A DNA stretch of 54,103 nt from Mariprofundaceae bacterium (GTDB lineage: Bacteria > Pseudomonadota > Zetaproteobacteria > Mariprofundales > Mariprofundaceae): contig JAUZRG010000006.1 of the NCBI GenBank assembly GCA_030950585.1, forward strand, positions 1 through 54,103. Reading direction: 5' to 3'. Numbering within the stretch: position 1 is the stretch's first letter; the number at the start of each line of letters is the position of its first letter. The notes under the pieces are model-generated. The model had not been told where the DNA came from. It searched no databases and worked only from the letters and a program-made list of their open reading frames with translations. Made by a program: the position numbers and the translations under genes. Positions 8,816-17,984 of this stretch are shown here, piece by piece.

Positions 8816-10015
8816 ATGGGAACTGTTTTAATGATCGGCGCTGGCGGTGTGGGGCGTGTTGTGGCACATAAATGCGCTCAACTTCCTAAAGTTTTTACAA
8901 ATATTTGGTTGGCTAGCCGAACTCTCTCTAAGTGTGATGCCATTGCCGCTGAAATTGGCCGTGATCATCCGATTCATACCGCACAAGTTGATGCTGACAA
9001 TGTGCCAGAACTGATGACCTTAATTGAACGCGTGAAGCCTAAAATGGTGATCAATGTCGCCTTACCTTATCAAGATTTGACCATCATGGATGCTTGCTTG
9101 GCAACAGGGGTTCATTATTTAGATACGGCCAACTATGAACCACTGGATGAAGCCAAGTTTGAATATAAATGGCAGTGGGCATATCAAGAACGTTTTAAAG
9201 AAGCAGGTTTGATGGCTTTGTTGGGTTCTGGGTTTGATCCCGGTGTCACCAATGTCTTTTGTGCTCATGCGGCCAAGCATCACTTTGATCGCATCCATAG
9301 CATTGATATTTTAGATGCCAATGCAGGTGATCATGGTCATCCTTTTGCCACAAACTTTAACCCTGAAATTAATATTCGTGAAGTCTCGGCCAATGGTCGA
9401 TTTTATCAGCACGGTAAATGGATTGAAACAGACCCCCTTGCGATTTCCACTCGCTTTGATTTTCCTGAAATAGGAGAGAAAAAAGCTTATTTAATGTATC
9501 ATGAAGAAATGGAGTCGATGGCAAGACATCTGCCAGAAATCGAACGCATGCGCTTTTGGATGACTTTTTCTGATAGTTATTTGCAGCATTTAGACGTGTT
9601 GAAGAATATTGGCATGACAAGCATTGAACCTATTCTTTATCAAGGCCAAGAAATCGTGCCATTACAGTTTTTAAAAGCATTGTTGCCAGATCCAGCTTCT
9701 CTGGGTGCCAGCACCAAAGGTAAAACATGCATTGGTTGTGTGATCAATGGTGAAAAAGATGGCAAAAAAAGTTCGCGTTATATCTACAATGTGAGTGATC
9801 ATCAAAGTTGCTTTAAAGAAGTGAATGCCCAAGCCGTTTCTTACACCACAGGTGTGCCAGCGATGATTGGTGCGATGCTGATGATGAATGAAACATGGTT
9901 GAAGCCCGGTGTTTGGAATATTGAACAGCTCGATCCTGATCCTTTTATGGCCGCACTGACTGTTCATGGTTTACCGTGGCAAGATACTCTCTTTAAAGGC
10001 AAGGTAGGTGCTTAA
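8816..10015 (+). CDS. Carboxynorspermidine/carboxyspermidine dehydrogenase (saccharopine dehydrogenase family)
   Basis: This enzyme condenses a diamine with aspartate semialdehyde and reduces the product with NADPH, giving carboxynorspermidine or carboxyspermidine. The 399-residue product opens with a Rossmann nucleotide site, MIGAGGVGRVVAHK, as in LYS1-like proteins. Sequence such as SGFDPGVTNVFCAH is characteristic of the CASDH group. The ATG at 8816 follows AAGGAGAA, better than an upstream TTG/ATG frame extension that would run into the tRNA terminator. The next gene is the matching decarboxylase, overlapping by 8 bases, which makes the assignment firm. Confidence 0.9.
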   Translation: MGTVLMIGAGGVGRVVAHKCAQLPKVFTNIWLASRTLSKCDAIAAEIGRDHPIHTAQVDADNVPELMTLIERVKPKMVINVALPYQDLTIMDACLATGVHYLDTANYEPLDEAKFEYKWQWAYQERFKEAGLMALLGSGFDPGVTNVFCAHAAKHHFDRIHSIDILDANAGDHGHPFATNFNPEINIREVSANGRFYQHGKWIETDPLAISTRFDFPEIGEKKAYLMYHEEMESMARHLPEIERMRFWMTFSDSYLQHLDVLKNIGMTSIEPILYQGQEIVPLQFLKALLPDPASLGASTKGKTCIGCVINGEKDGKKSSRYIYNVSDHQSCFKEVNAQAVSYTTGVPAMIGAMLMMNETWLKPGVWNIEQLDPDPFMAALTVHGLPWQDTLFKGKVGA

Positions 10016-11126
10016 GCTTCCTAGTCCTTGCTATGTGTTGGAGGCATCAAAACTTTTAGATAATTTAAAAGTATTTGAGCATATTCAGCATAACACAGGT
10101 TGCAAAATCATTCTTGCCCTCAAAGGCTTTGCGATGTGGGGTGCCTTTGATCTCATGCGACCTTATTTGCATGGTGCCACAGCCAGTTCTTTGCACGAAG
10201 CCATGTTGGCCAAAGAGTTTGGTCGTGAAGTTCATGTTTACGCGCCTGCGTATAAAGAAAGTGAATTTTCACAGCTGATGGCATTGGCTGATCATATCAC
10301 GTTTAACTCAGTGTCTAATTGGCAACGCTTTCAACAAGACATTGCCCAGTCATCTAAATACACTGCCTGTGCTCTACGCATCAACCCTGAAATTTCTGAA
10401 GTGAGCACCGCATTATACAATCCTTGTGCGCGTGGGTCTCGTTTGGGCATTGTTGCCGATCAAATGCCTGAAAGTATTGAAGAGATCGAAGGTTTTCATG
10501 TGCATGCGTTGTGTGGTTCAGACGATCAAGCCTTGGCGCGCTTATTGCAGGCTATCGAAGAAAAGTTTTCACACTGGCTACCGCACATTAAATGGCTGAA
10601 CCTTGGCGGTGGGCACCATATCACTCGCCAAGGCTATGATGTGGCGCATCTGATTCAACTACTAAATGCCTTTTCACAAAAACATCAAGTGCAATTATAC
10701 CTTGAACCCGGTGAAGCGGTGGGTTGGCAAACGGGCTACCTGACATCCACTGTTTTAGATGTTGTACACAATGATGTTGATATTGCGATTTTGGATACGT
10801 CGGCGGCAGCTCATATGCCTGATTGCTTGGAAATGCCGTATCGACCTGATGTGCGCGGTGCCAAAGAGGTCGGTGTTTTAGCACATGATTACCGCCTAGG
10901 TGGTGCAAGTTGCCTCGCTGGTGATGTGATGGGTGATTATTCCTTTGCTCAGCCTTTAGAGGTTGGTCAAAGTATTATTTTTGAAGATATGATTCACTAT
11001 ACTTTTGTTAAAAACAATACCTTTAATGGGATACAGCTTCCTGCTTTGGCGATTCAAGACCTTGATGGCCACATGAATATTTTACGTCAATTCTCTTATG
11101 ACGATTATAAATATCGCCTATCCTGA
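10008..11126 (+). CDS. nspC: Carboxynorspermidine/carboxyspermidine decarboxylase
   Basis: A PLP-dependent fold-III decarboxylase making norspermidine or spermidine from the carboxy intermediate. The 372-residue protein starts at a GTG overlapping the dehydrogenase stop. The PLP lysine is Lys39 in ILALKGFAMWG. Other family motifs are NLGGGHH (phosphate contact), LEPGEAVGWQTG and SCLAGDVMGDY near the C-terminus, which carries the active-site cysteine. Whether the product is spermidine or norspermidine depends on the diamine supplied; no diamine-forming gene is in the window. Confidence 0.93.
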   Translation: MLKLPSPCYVLEASKLLDNLKVFEHIQHNTGCKIILALKGFAMWGAFDLMRPYLHGATASSLHEAMLAKEFGREVHVYAPAYKESEFSQLMALADHITFNSVSNWQRFQQDIAQSSKYTACALRINPEISEVSTALYNPCARGSRLGIVADQMPESIEEIEGFHVHALCGSDDQALARLLQAIEEKFSHWLPHIKWLNLGGGHHITRQGYDVAHLIQLLNAFSQKHQVQLYLEPGEAVGWQTGYLTSTVLDVVHNDVDIAILDTSAAAHMPDCLEMPYRPDVRGAKEVGVLAHDYRLGGASCLAGDVMGDYSFAQPLEVGQSIIFEDMIHYTFVKNNTFNGIQLPALAIQDLDGHMNILRQFSYDDYKYRLS

Positions 11127-11237
11127 ACAGCTTCTTTGCATGAGATTATGATCAATAAACAAAGGATCAATTGATGATCTTCCCATAAAACGATAAAGTC
11201 CTCAATATCATGTTCCATTTACGTTTTATCTCCTTAA

Positions 11238-11519
11238 ATGCGTGTTATGATGCCGTCTAAGCATATTGAGATATGCAATCACTTTGGCATGCATGCACGC
11301 CCTTCAGCTCGCTTTGCTGCATTGGCTAAGCAGTTTGAATGTGATGTGTCACTGCGCTGTAATGACCTTGAGGTCAATGGTAAGAGTATCATGGGTTTAA
11401 TGATGCTTGCAGCATCCCAAGGTTGTGATCTTTGTATTATCACGCAAGGACAAGATGAGATCGACGCACTTGATGCTCTGTGTGAGTTGGTGAGTCAACG
11501 CTTTGGAGAAGAACGGTGA
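11238..11519 (+). CDS. ptsH: HPr-family phosphocarrier protein
   Basis: HPr passes a phosphate from enzyme I to EIIA proteins. The 93-residue product has the phospho-His motif GMHARPS (His19) and the second conserved site GKSIMGLMMLAAS with the regulatory-type serine. Three in-frame ATGs (11238, 11247, 11250) are possible and none has a strong ribosome binding site, so the exact start is uncertain. It overlaps ptsI by 3 bases. No sugar permease (EIIB/EIIC) is nearby, so a regulatory PTS is likely. That last point is inference. Confidence 0.9.
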   Translation: MRVMMPSKHIEICNHFGMHARPSARFAALAKQFECDVSLRCNDLEVNGKSIMGLMMLAASQGCDLCIITQGQDEIDALDALCELVSQRFGEER

Positions 11520-13153
11520 CTGAAAAGGAACCGTGCCAAGGGCGAGCTGGTGCATGGAGTCAAGGCATGGTGATTGGGCGTGTGCAAAAACTCAATTATA
11601 CACACCAGAATACGCCTCATCAGCATGTCGATGCGACTCAAGTTTGTGAGCAGCTAGAGCGTTTTGATATGAGCATTAATGCAGCACTGGAAGAGTTGGA
11701 TAAAGAGCAAGCTTATCTTTGTCAGAATCAACATGCAGAATCATTACATGTGCTGGATATACATCGCATGTTATTGCAAGATAATGATTGGTTAAATGAC
11801 ATTCGAGACAAAATAGAGAAGCAATGCATCAATGCTGAGTGGGCTTTGTTTCAAAAAATAAATGAGCTTTTAACTTTTTTTAACCAGCTTCAAAATAGCC
11901 ATTTTAAGAATAAAAAACTAGATATAGAGCAAGCCGGTGATCGTATTTTACGTCATCTTGCCAGCCAAATTCATGTTAAAACGGTTCTGAGTACAAAAGA
12001 ACCACTCATTTTTATCGCTCAGAACTTTCACCCTGCCGATGTGATTCAATTGTGGCGCAAGCATATGAAGGGCATTGTTTCAAAACAAGGTGGCACCAAT
12101 AGCCATGCAATGATTATTGCCCGAAGCATTGGTTTGCCTGCTCTCATGGGTGTCGATCATTTAATTGATATGGCTTCTGATGGTGATTTACTGGTCTTAA
12201 ATGCGGAGCTAGGGTACTGGTCGTTAAACCCTTCAGAATCTGAATTAGATGTGTACCGTCAAGAGTTCAATGCAACAAACTTAGAGCAAAGTAGGCTTCA
12301 ACATTATATTCATCGTCTACCCAGCACGACCAAGTCGCCATCTTTAATGGTGAATGTTGAGCTGATCGAAGAGCTGGAACTGGTCAAAGAACTTGAGGTG
12401 GATGGTATTGGCTTGTTTCGCACAGAGTTTATTTTTGCCAACGCCAGTCAAATCCCGACCTTAGAGCAACAGTACCGTTATTATGTGCAAGCAGTACGTG
12501 CCATGCAGGGGAAAGATGTCACCTTTCGTTTGATGGATATTGGTGGTGATAAACCGACCTTATTTCAACGCCTATTGCATCGAGCCCCTAAAGGTATGAA
12601 CCCACTCATGGGTATGCGTGGCATTCGTTTGCTATTAGAAAATATGCCGCTGCTTTATACGCAAATCAAAGCGATTTTAATGGCCGCAAAAGAAGGATCT
12701 GTGCGCATTGTGATTCCGATGGTTCATCGTTGCGAAGAGGTGATTGCTGTGCGTGAAGCTTTGGTATTATGCCAAAATGAGCTAAATATTCACATTGATA
12801 TTCCATTGGGTGTGGTGATTGAGATTCCTGCTGCTGTCATGATTGCGGATCAACTCGCTGATATATGTGATTTTCTTTCTATCGGTACGAATGACCTTAT
12901 TCAGTATACTTTAGCCACAGATCGCAACAACGAATATATGGCAAATAGTTACACCGATCAACACCCTGCGATCTTAGAAATGTTAAAGATTACCGTTAAG
13001 AAGGCAAAATCTAAAAATACAGAGCTGTCTATTTGTGGTGAAATAGCAGGAGATCCAGCTTGGACGCAAATCCTTATGGATCTGGGAATTACTCATTTAT
13101 CCATGAGTCCACATAGTATTTTGCGTGTGCGTCAACGCCTCTCTACCAAGTAA
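11516..13153 (+). CDS. ptsI: PTS enzyme I (phosphoenolpyruvate-protein phosphotransferase)
   Basis: Enzyme I takes phosphate from phosphoenolpyruvate and hands it to HPr. The 545-residue protein has the phospho-histidine in GGTNSHAMI (His197), the PEP-binding signature DFLSIGTNDLIQYTLA, and the active-site cysteine in SICGEIAGDP. It lacks an N-terminal GAF domain, so it is enzyme I-like and not the EI-Ntr (PtsP) form. The start is a GTG overlapping the HPr stop (GTGA), preceded by GGAGAAG, and the two are one operon. Confidence 0.93.
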   Translation: MTEKEPCQGRAGAWSQGMVIGRVQKLNYTHQNTPHQHVDATQVCEQLERFDMSINAALEELDKEQAYLCQNQHAESLHVLDIHRMLLQDNDWLNDIRDKIEKQCINAEWALFQKINELLTFFNQLQNSHFKNKKLDIEQAGDRILRHLASQIHVKTVLSTKEPLIFIAQNFHPADVIQLWRKHMKGIVSKQGGTNSHAMIIARSIGLPALMGVDHLIDMASDGDLLVLNAELGYWSLNPSESELDVYRQEFNATNLEQSRLQHYIHRLPSTTKSPSLMVNVELIEELELVKELEVDGIGLFRTEFIFANASQIPTLEQQYRYYVQAVRAMQGKDVTFRLMDIGGDKPTLFQRLLHRAPKGMNPLMGMRGIRLLLENMPLLYTQIKAILMAAKEGSVRIVIPMVHRCEEVIAVREALVLCQNELNIHIDIPLGVVIEIPAAVMIADQLADICDFLSIGTNDLIQYTLATDRNNEYMANSYTDQHPAILEMLKITVKKAKSKNTELSICGEIAGDPAWTQILMDLGITHLSMSPHSILRVRQRLSTK

Positions 13154-13239
13154 TAAAAAGTCTTTTGAAAAAAGATGGTTTCACGGTATAGAGGGTGAAG
13201 TCCGTGCTCTCATGAAATCAAGTGGCTAGGTTTCTGATC

Positions 13240-14592
13240 ATGCTCAAACAAGAAGACTCATTGTGGTCAAAGATTCAACAACAGCTTTCTGATGAAATTC
13301 CATCTGCCCAATTTGATGCTTGGGTACGACCTTTAAAAATAAAAGAAGATCAATATCAATTACAAATATTTGTGCCTAATCGCTTTTTTTTAGATGCGTT
13401 TAAGTCTCGCTATGCAGAGCAGGTTAAAAGTTTAGCACGTCAGTTCTCAACCTCAGACATCAATATTAGCTTTGAACTAGATAAATATTTATTGGCTTCA
13501 CCTGAGCCAGAAAAAACGGTTGTGCCATCCAACATCGCAGCTCTACCCAACAAGGTTCATAACAAAAAAAACATTGATGGTTTCATTGACCCAAGGTTTA
13601 CCTTTGAAAACTTTATTGTGGGGAAAAGCAATGAGTTTTGCCATGCCGCTTGTCAGGCCATCTTAGATGCGCCAGGCCAAGTCTATAATCCTTTGTTTAT
13701 CCATGGCGGTGTGGGCTTAGGAAAAACACACCTGATTCATGCCATTGCCAATGCTTTGCACCAAGGCAATAACGCACATATTGCCTACCGAACCAGCGAA
13801 CAATTCACCAATGAACTCATTGCAGCTATTCGTAAGGGAGGCACTGAGGCCTTTCGTCAACGTTATCGCAAAGCAGATATTTTAATCATTGATGATGTTC
13901 AGTTTTGGGCAAAAAAACGCAGCACGCAAGAAGAGTTCTTTCATACCTTTAATTGCCTGTATGAAGAACGAAAACAAATTATCATGACATCTGACCGTTT
14001 ACCTTCAGAGATAGGTCATCTCGAAGAGCGGGTACGATCTCGTTTTGCATGGGGGCTTGTGGCAGATATTCAGCCACCTGACTTGGAAACACGGCAAGCT
14101 ATTTTAGTGGATAAAGCAGAAATTGCAGGTGTTGAACTCCAAGATGATGTGGCTCTCTATATTAGCTCTAAAGTGACAAGGAATGTGCGAGAATTAGAAG
14201 GTGCGCTAACACGCCTGAATGCGCATGCGAGTCTGACAGGTAAGGAAATCAACCTTGATTTTGCAAAAAAAGTGTTACAAGGGCTTATTGTTGAAGAAGT
14301 TGAAAATATTTCAATACAAGTGATTCAAAAGAGACTGGTTTCTTTTTATGGGGTCAGTTTTGAAAATTTAGTCTCTAAAAGAAGACAAAAATCAATTGCT
14401 TTTCCTCGTCAAGTGGGCATGTATGCTGCCCGAAAACTCAGTAATGTTTCTATGGCTGATATTGGTGCTGCTTTTGGTAACCGTGATCATACCACTGTTC
14501 TCTATGCGATCCGAAAAATTGAAGAGGAAATTAAATCGTCTCCTATTTTTGCCAAGGAAGTCGAACGTTTTCTGATTTTTATTCGTGATTAA
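13240..14592 (+). CDS. dnaA: Chromosomal replication initiator DnaA
   Basis: DnaA binds DnaA boxes and melts the origin. The 450-residue form (ATG at 13240) has domain I at about 1-80 (LWSKIQQQLS...FDAWVRPL), a linker, and AAA+ domain III with Walker A GGVGLGKT (156-163) and Walker B ILIIDDVQF. Domain IV ends with the signature FGNRDHTTVLYAIRKI. A GTG 18 bases upstream is an alternative start. The usual neighbours dnaN, recF and rpmH are absent. Walker B is followed by WAKKRS where most DnaAs have LAGKE-like residues; this is a minor substitution. Confidence 0.95.
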   Translation: MLKQEDSLWSKIQQQLSDEIPSAQFDAWVRPLKIKEDQYQLQIFVPNRFFLDAFKSRYAEQVKSLARQFSTSDINISFELDKYLLASPEPEKTVVPSNIAALPNKVHNKKNIDGFIDPRFTFENFIVGKSNEFCHAACQAILDAPGQVYNPLFIHGGVGLGKTHLIHAIANALHQGNNAHIAYRTSEQFTNELIAAIRKGGTEAFRQRYRKADILIIDDVQFWAKKRSTQEEFFHTFNCLYEERKQIIMTSDRLPSEIGHLEERVRSRFAWGLVADIQPPDLETRQAILVDKAEIAGVELQDDVALYISSKVTRNVRELEGALTRLNAHASLTGKEINLDFAKKVLQGLIVEEVENISIQVIQKRLVSFYGVSFENLVSKRRQKSIAFPRQVGMYAARKLSNVSMADIGAAFGNRDHTTVLYAIRKIEEEIKSSPIFAKEVERFLIFIRD

Positions 14593-14625
14593 TGACATGA
14601 ATAAAACTGATCCTAAAAAGTCACA

Positions 14626-14653
14626 TTGCTATTCCTAAAAAGATACCTATTAT
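14626..14653 (+). promoter_or_regulatory. Likely sigma70 promoter of the RNase P RNA gene
   Basis: A -35 like TTGCTA (14626-14631) and a -10 like TATTAT (14648-14653) are separated by 16 bases. They end about 4-6 bases before the inferred 5' end of the RNA. Both boxes match the consensus reasonably (4 of 6 and 5 of 6). The region lies in the short gap after dnaA. Confidence 0.55.
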
Positions 14654-14656
14654 GCC

Positions 14657-15023
14657 GTGCGCAGAGTAGCACAAATGGTCGCATGTCGTGAGGCATGAGG
14701 AAAGTCCGGGCTACATAGAGCAGGGTGCCAGATAACGTCTGGAGAAGGTGACTTCAAGGAAAGTGCCACAGAAAATAGACCGCCAGAATAGCAATGTTTT
14801 GGTCAGGGTGAAAAGGTGCGGTAAGAGCGCACCGCGCTGCACGGTAACGGGCAGTGGCATGGTAAACCCCACCCGTAGCAAGGCCAAATAGGGAAACATA
14901 GGGTGCGGCTCGCATGCGTTTTCGGGTAGGCTGCACGAACCTATGAGCAATCATAGGTCTAGATGAATGACCATTGCTGCCTCGGCAGTACAAAACCCGG
15001 CTTATCGGGCTACTCTGCGCTTA
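14657..15023 (+). ncRNA. rnpB: RNase P RNA (class A)
   Basis: This is the catalytic RNA that removes 5' leaders from tRNA precursors. Conserved blocks are in order: GAGGAAAGTCCGGGCT, CAGGGTGCCAG, GGTGCGGTAAGAGCGCACCG, CAAGGCCAAATAGG, GGTAGGCTGC, CTAGATGAATGA and ACAAAACCCGGCTTATCG. The P1 helix is perfect over 12 pairs (14659-14670 with 15009-15020), which sets the ends within a few bases. The protein partner gene rnpA is at 50069-50410 in this same window. Confidence 0.97.
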
Positions 15024-15080
15024 ATTATTCATCTAATGATTTGATCAAGAAACTGCTTTATATCCACCATCATAAGCTCT

Positions 15081-16088
15081 TTAAAAGGGTCGCTGTGCAG
15101 CAAAGTCTGCTAAGTTTAGCATCAGTTGGTAAACTTCTTTTTGATCAGAATGATCGATTTTTTCTAGTGCCTCTTTTGCTCGATTGGCATATACCTTTGC
15201 CTGTGCCACACAGTGATCAACACCACCATGTGTTTCAACCATGCTTCTGACTTGGTGACGCTCGTCATGTTGATACGAACCATGTTCGGTGATGGCGCTT
15301 ACTAATACTTGTAACGGTTCATGTTGTTGCATGGCGTAAATCAAAGGAAAGGTGATTTTTCCCTCTTCAAGGTCATGACCCACAGGTTTGCCGACGGCTT
15401 CACTGCTGGCGCTATAGTCCAAGGCATCATCAATCAGTTGAAAGGCAACACCCAAGCACATGCCATATTCATGCATGTGTTGTATCACTTCCTCGGATTG
15501 GCCTGAAATACGTGCGCCAATTTCTGTTGCTGCTGAAAAAAGCACCGCTGTTTTGCGTTCGATCACTTCCAAAGATTGAGCTTCGGTCATCTCAAGGTGA
15601 AAAGAGCGGGATAATTGTAGGACTTCGCCCTCTGCCAACAGGTTGGTGACACGTGCTAACAAACCTAATATTGCCATATCTTGGCTTTCCACACTTAATT
15701 CAAAGGCTCTTGAAAATAAAAAATCACCAACCAAAACACTGGCTTGGTTTCCCCACACATGATTCACAGAGGGTGTGCCGCGTCTCTGGTCCGATGCATC
15801 AACCACGTCATCATGCAATAAAGATGCCGTGTGTATAAATTCAATTACCATCGCCAACATGATGTGATTTTGGCCTTGATGCCCAAATAAGCGAGATGTT
15901 AGCATGCACAAAAGCGGGCGCATGCGTTTCCCACCACTTTTGACAATGTAGTGACCAATGGCAGGTATCATGCCAACATCAGAATCTAATTGTGCAATGA
16001 TGCCTTGATTTAGCTCATCCATTTGCGCTTGGCATAAGGTAAAAGCTTGCTGTAAAGGGTTGTTTTTCAACTTTTCCACAAACGGCAT
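15081..16088 (-). CDS. ispB: Octaprenyl (polyprenyl) diphosphate synthase
   Basis: A trans-prenyltransferase making the long isoprenoid side chain of quinones. The 335-residue protein has the first aspartate-rich motif LLHDDVVDASD (about 90-100, followed by QRRG) and the second at FQLIDDALDY. The GGKRMRPLL substrate motif is at 52-60. It lies divergent from rng and convergent with rnpB. Chain length cannot be told from sequence alone; octaprenyl is the usual product of this family in proteobacteria. Confidence 0.92.
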   Translation of the reverse strand: MPFVEKLKNNPLQQAFTLCQAQMDELNQGIIAQLDSDVGMIPAIGHYIVKSGGKRMRPLLCMLTSRLFGHQGQNHIMLAMVIEFIHTASLLHDDVVDASDQRRGTPSVNHVWGNQASVLVGDFLFSRAFELSVESQDMAILGLLARVTNLLAEGEVLQLSRSFHLEMTEAQSLEVIERKTAVLFSAATEIGARISGQSEEVIQHMHEYGMCLGVAFQLIDDALDYSASSEAVGKPVGHDLEEGKITFPLIYAMQQHEPLQVLVSAITEHGSYQHDERHQVRSMVETHGGVDHCVAQAKVYANRAKEALEKIDHSDQKEVYQLMLNLADFAAQRPF

Positions 16089-16161
16089 CGTAAAAAGGTA
16101 ATTGCGTTCGTCAAGAGGAATAACCAGAGTTCTGGCAAATGACCTTTTATAAGTACGCCCA

Positions 16162-16195
16162 GATGAACTCTATTATGACAAATGATAGAGTCATC
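16162..16195. promoter_or_regulatory. Inverted repeat between ispB and rng
   Basis: GATG-(A)-ACTCTAT at 16162-16173 pairs with ATAGAGT-CATC at 16185-16195, giving 11 complementary bases per arm with one bulged A and an 11-base centre. It lies about 75 bases upstream of the ispB start and 170 bases upstream of rng in a 277-base divergent spacer. It may be an operator or a hairpin in the ispB leader. The rest of the spacer shows no clear promoter. Confidence 0.5.
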
Positions 16196-16365
16196 GTAAG
16201 CAATGAAGAAAAACATTATTTCTTGAAAAATGTCTTTGTTGAAAAGGTCTTGTGGGTGGTCATCGAAAAGTTTAAAAAGGCGCAGTGAAGATCTGTACCC
16301 TAAATAAAAAGAACCCATGTCACTGCTTAGGGTTAACAGCTGACATGAATCGCACGAGGTGACAG

Positions 16366-17877
16366 ATGGCTGCTGAATTACTTGTAAATGTCGCTCCTTT
16401 TGAAACACGTATTGCACGTATTGAGAATGGACGCGTTGAAGAAGTTTATATTGAGCGAGAAAGAGAACGAGGTTTACGGGGAAATATTTACAAAGGAAGA
16501 GTCCAACGGGTTTTGCCTGGTATTCAAGCTGCTTTTGTTGATTTAGGCATGGAAAGAGCTGGCTTCCTTTATGCTGGTGATATCTCTCACCCCTCTCATG
16601 ATGTGCAAAATAGTGCTGAGCCGGACGATAGTGATGATCGTGTTGAAGATACAACGACTTCTTTGTCTAGGGCGCAGATTCCTATTAATGAGCTGATTAA
16701 AGAAGGACAAGAGGTCATTGTCCAAGTGACCAAAGAACCTATTGCTTCTAAAGGTGCTCGTATCACGACCTTGTTAAGTTTGCCGGGGCGTTACTTGGTT
16801 TTCTTGCCACATCATCATCATGTGGGCATTGCACGGCGTATTGAGGATAAGGCAGAGCGCGAACGTCTTTTAGAAATTGGTCATAGTATTTCAAACAATG
16901 AAGGCGGCTTGATTATCAGAACCGTGGCTGAAGGCCATGCCAAAGAAGAGTTGGAGCAAGACTTAAAATTTCTTCAAAGGCTCTGGAAAGATATTGATAG
17001 TCGCACGAACAATAGTAAACCTGCTAATATGCTGCATACCGAGTTGAATCTATACTTGCGTGTCATGCGTGATTTTGTGGATGATGCCGTTGAAAAGATT
17101 CATGTAGATTCGCATGAAGCTTATGAGCGCATGAAAAATTTTGCCCAACGCTTTATGCCAGAGGTGGCAGATCGTCTTTATTATTACCCGGGTGAACGAC
17201 CGATTTTTGATGTGTACGCTGTTGAGCATGAAATAAATCAAGCCTTGCAACAACGTGTATCTTTAAAATCTGGTGGCTACCTGATTATTGATCAAAACGA
17301 AGCTTTAACGGCGGTTGATGTGAACTCAGGCTCTTTTGTTCACTCTCGAAATCTTGAAGAAACCAGTTTTAAAACCAACCTTGAAGCTGTGCATGAAATT
17401 GTTCACCAGTTACGTCTGCGTAACCTTGGTGGCATCATTGTCTTGGATTTCATTGATATGCAAGAAGAAGACAATCGCCAGCGTTTACTTGAGGTGCTGG
17501 ATGAAGCCTTGCGTCGAGATAAGTCCAAAACACAAATTGTGCAATATTCACAACTTGGTTTGGTTGAAATGACGCGAAAACGGACGCGTGAATCTTTGGG
17601 TCGCACCCTCTTGTGTCCATGCACACATTGTACTGGCACAGGTTATGTGAAAAGCATGATCACTATTTGTTATCAAATTTTTCGTGAAGTGGTTTCTGAA
17701 GCGCGCGCTTACCCTTGTCAAAAACTCATGGTGATTGCTCATCCTGACGTGATTGATCTTTTATTGGGTGAAGAAAGCATGCGTATTGGTAATATAGAAT
17801 CTTTTTTACAAAAAGAAATTATGCTTAAGAGTGACGAAGCCTTGGCTCCTGATCAATATGAAGTTGCACTCATTTAA
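16366..17877 (+). CDS. rng: Ribonuclease G (RNase E/G family)
   Basis: An endoribonuclease that matures 16S rRNA and degrades mRNA. The 503-residue length fits RNase G and lacks the long C-terminal scaffold of RNase E. The N-terminal S1 domain begins RGNIYKGRVQRVLPGIQAAF. The catalytic metal-binding aspartates are in AVDVNSGSF and IVLDFIDMQ, and the zinc-link cysteines in CPCTHCTGTG. The ATG is preceded by GAGGTGA. Many relatives sit next to maf or tldD; here the neighbour is glmU. Confidence 0.93.
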   Translation: MAAELLVNVAPFETRIARIENGRVEEVYIERERERGLRGNIYKGRVQRVLPGIQAAFVDLGMERAGFLYAGDISHPSHDVQNSAEPDDSDDRVEDTTTSLSRAQIPINELIKEGQEVIVQVTKEPIASKGARITTLLSLPGRYLVFLPHHHHVGIARRIEDKAERERLLEIGHSISNNEGGLIIRTVAEGHAKEELEQDLKFLQRLWKDIDSRTNNSKPANMLHTELNLYLRVMRDFVDDAVEKIHVDSHEAYERMKNFAQRFMPEVADRLYYYPGERPIFDVYAVEHEINQALQQRVSLKSGGYLIIDQNEALTAVDVNSGSFVHSRNLEETSFKTNLEAVHEIVHQLRLRNLGGIIVLDFIDMQEEDNRQRLLEVLDEALRRDKSKTQIVQYSQLGLVEMTRKRTRESLGRTLLCPCTHCTGTGYVKSMITICYQIFREVVSEARAYPCQKLMVIAHPDVIDLLLGEESMRIGNIESFLQKEIMLKSDEALAPDQYEVALI

Positions 17878-17984
17878 ACTTGAAATATTTTAAAATATAA
17901 ATGCCATGCGATAAGTCACTATTTTTCAAAGGTTCTATAAAAAGGTAGCCTTTAGCGTTGAATTGAATGTGGATGGAGAACTCG

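Noticed and set aside
16072-16080. A DnaA-box-like TTTTCCACA
   Set aside because: Single copy inside the ispB coding region; no cluster or AT-rich unwinding element, so no origin claim.
16067-16654. Minus-strand open frame of 195 codons
   Set aside because: It covers the 5' end of rng and the spacer, has no ribosome binding site and a low-complexity His/Gln-rich product.
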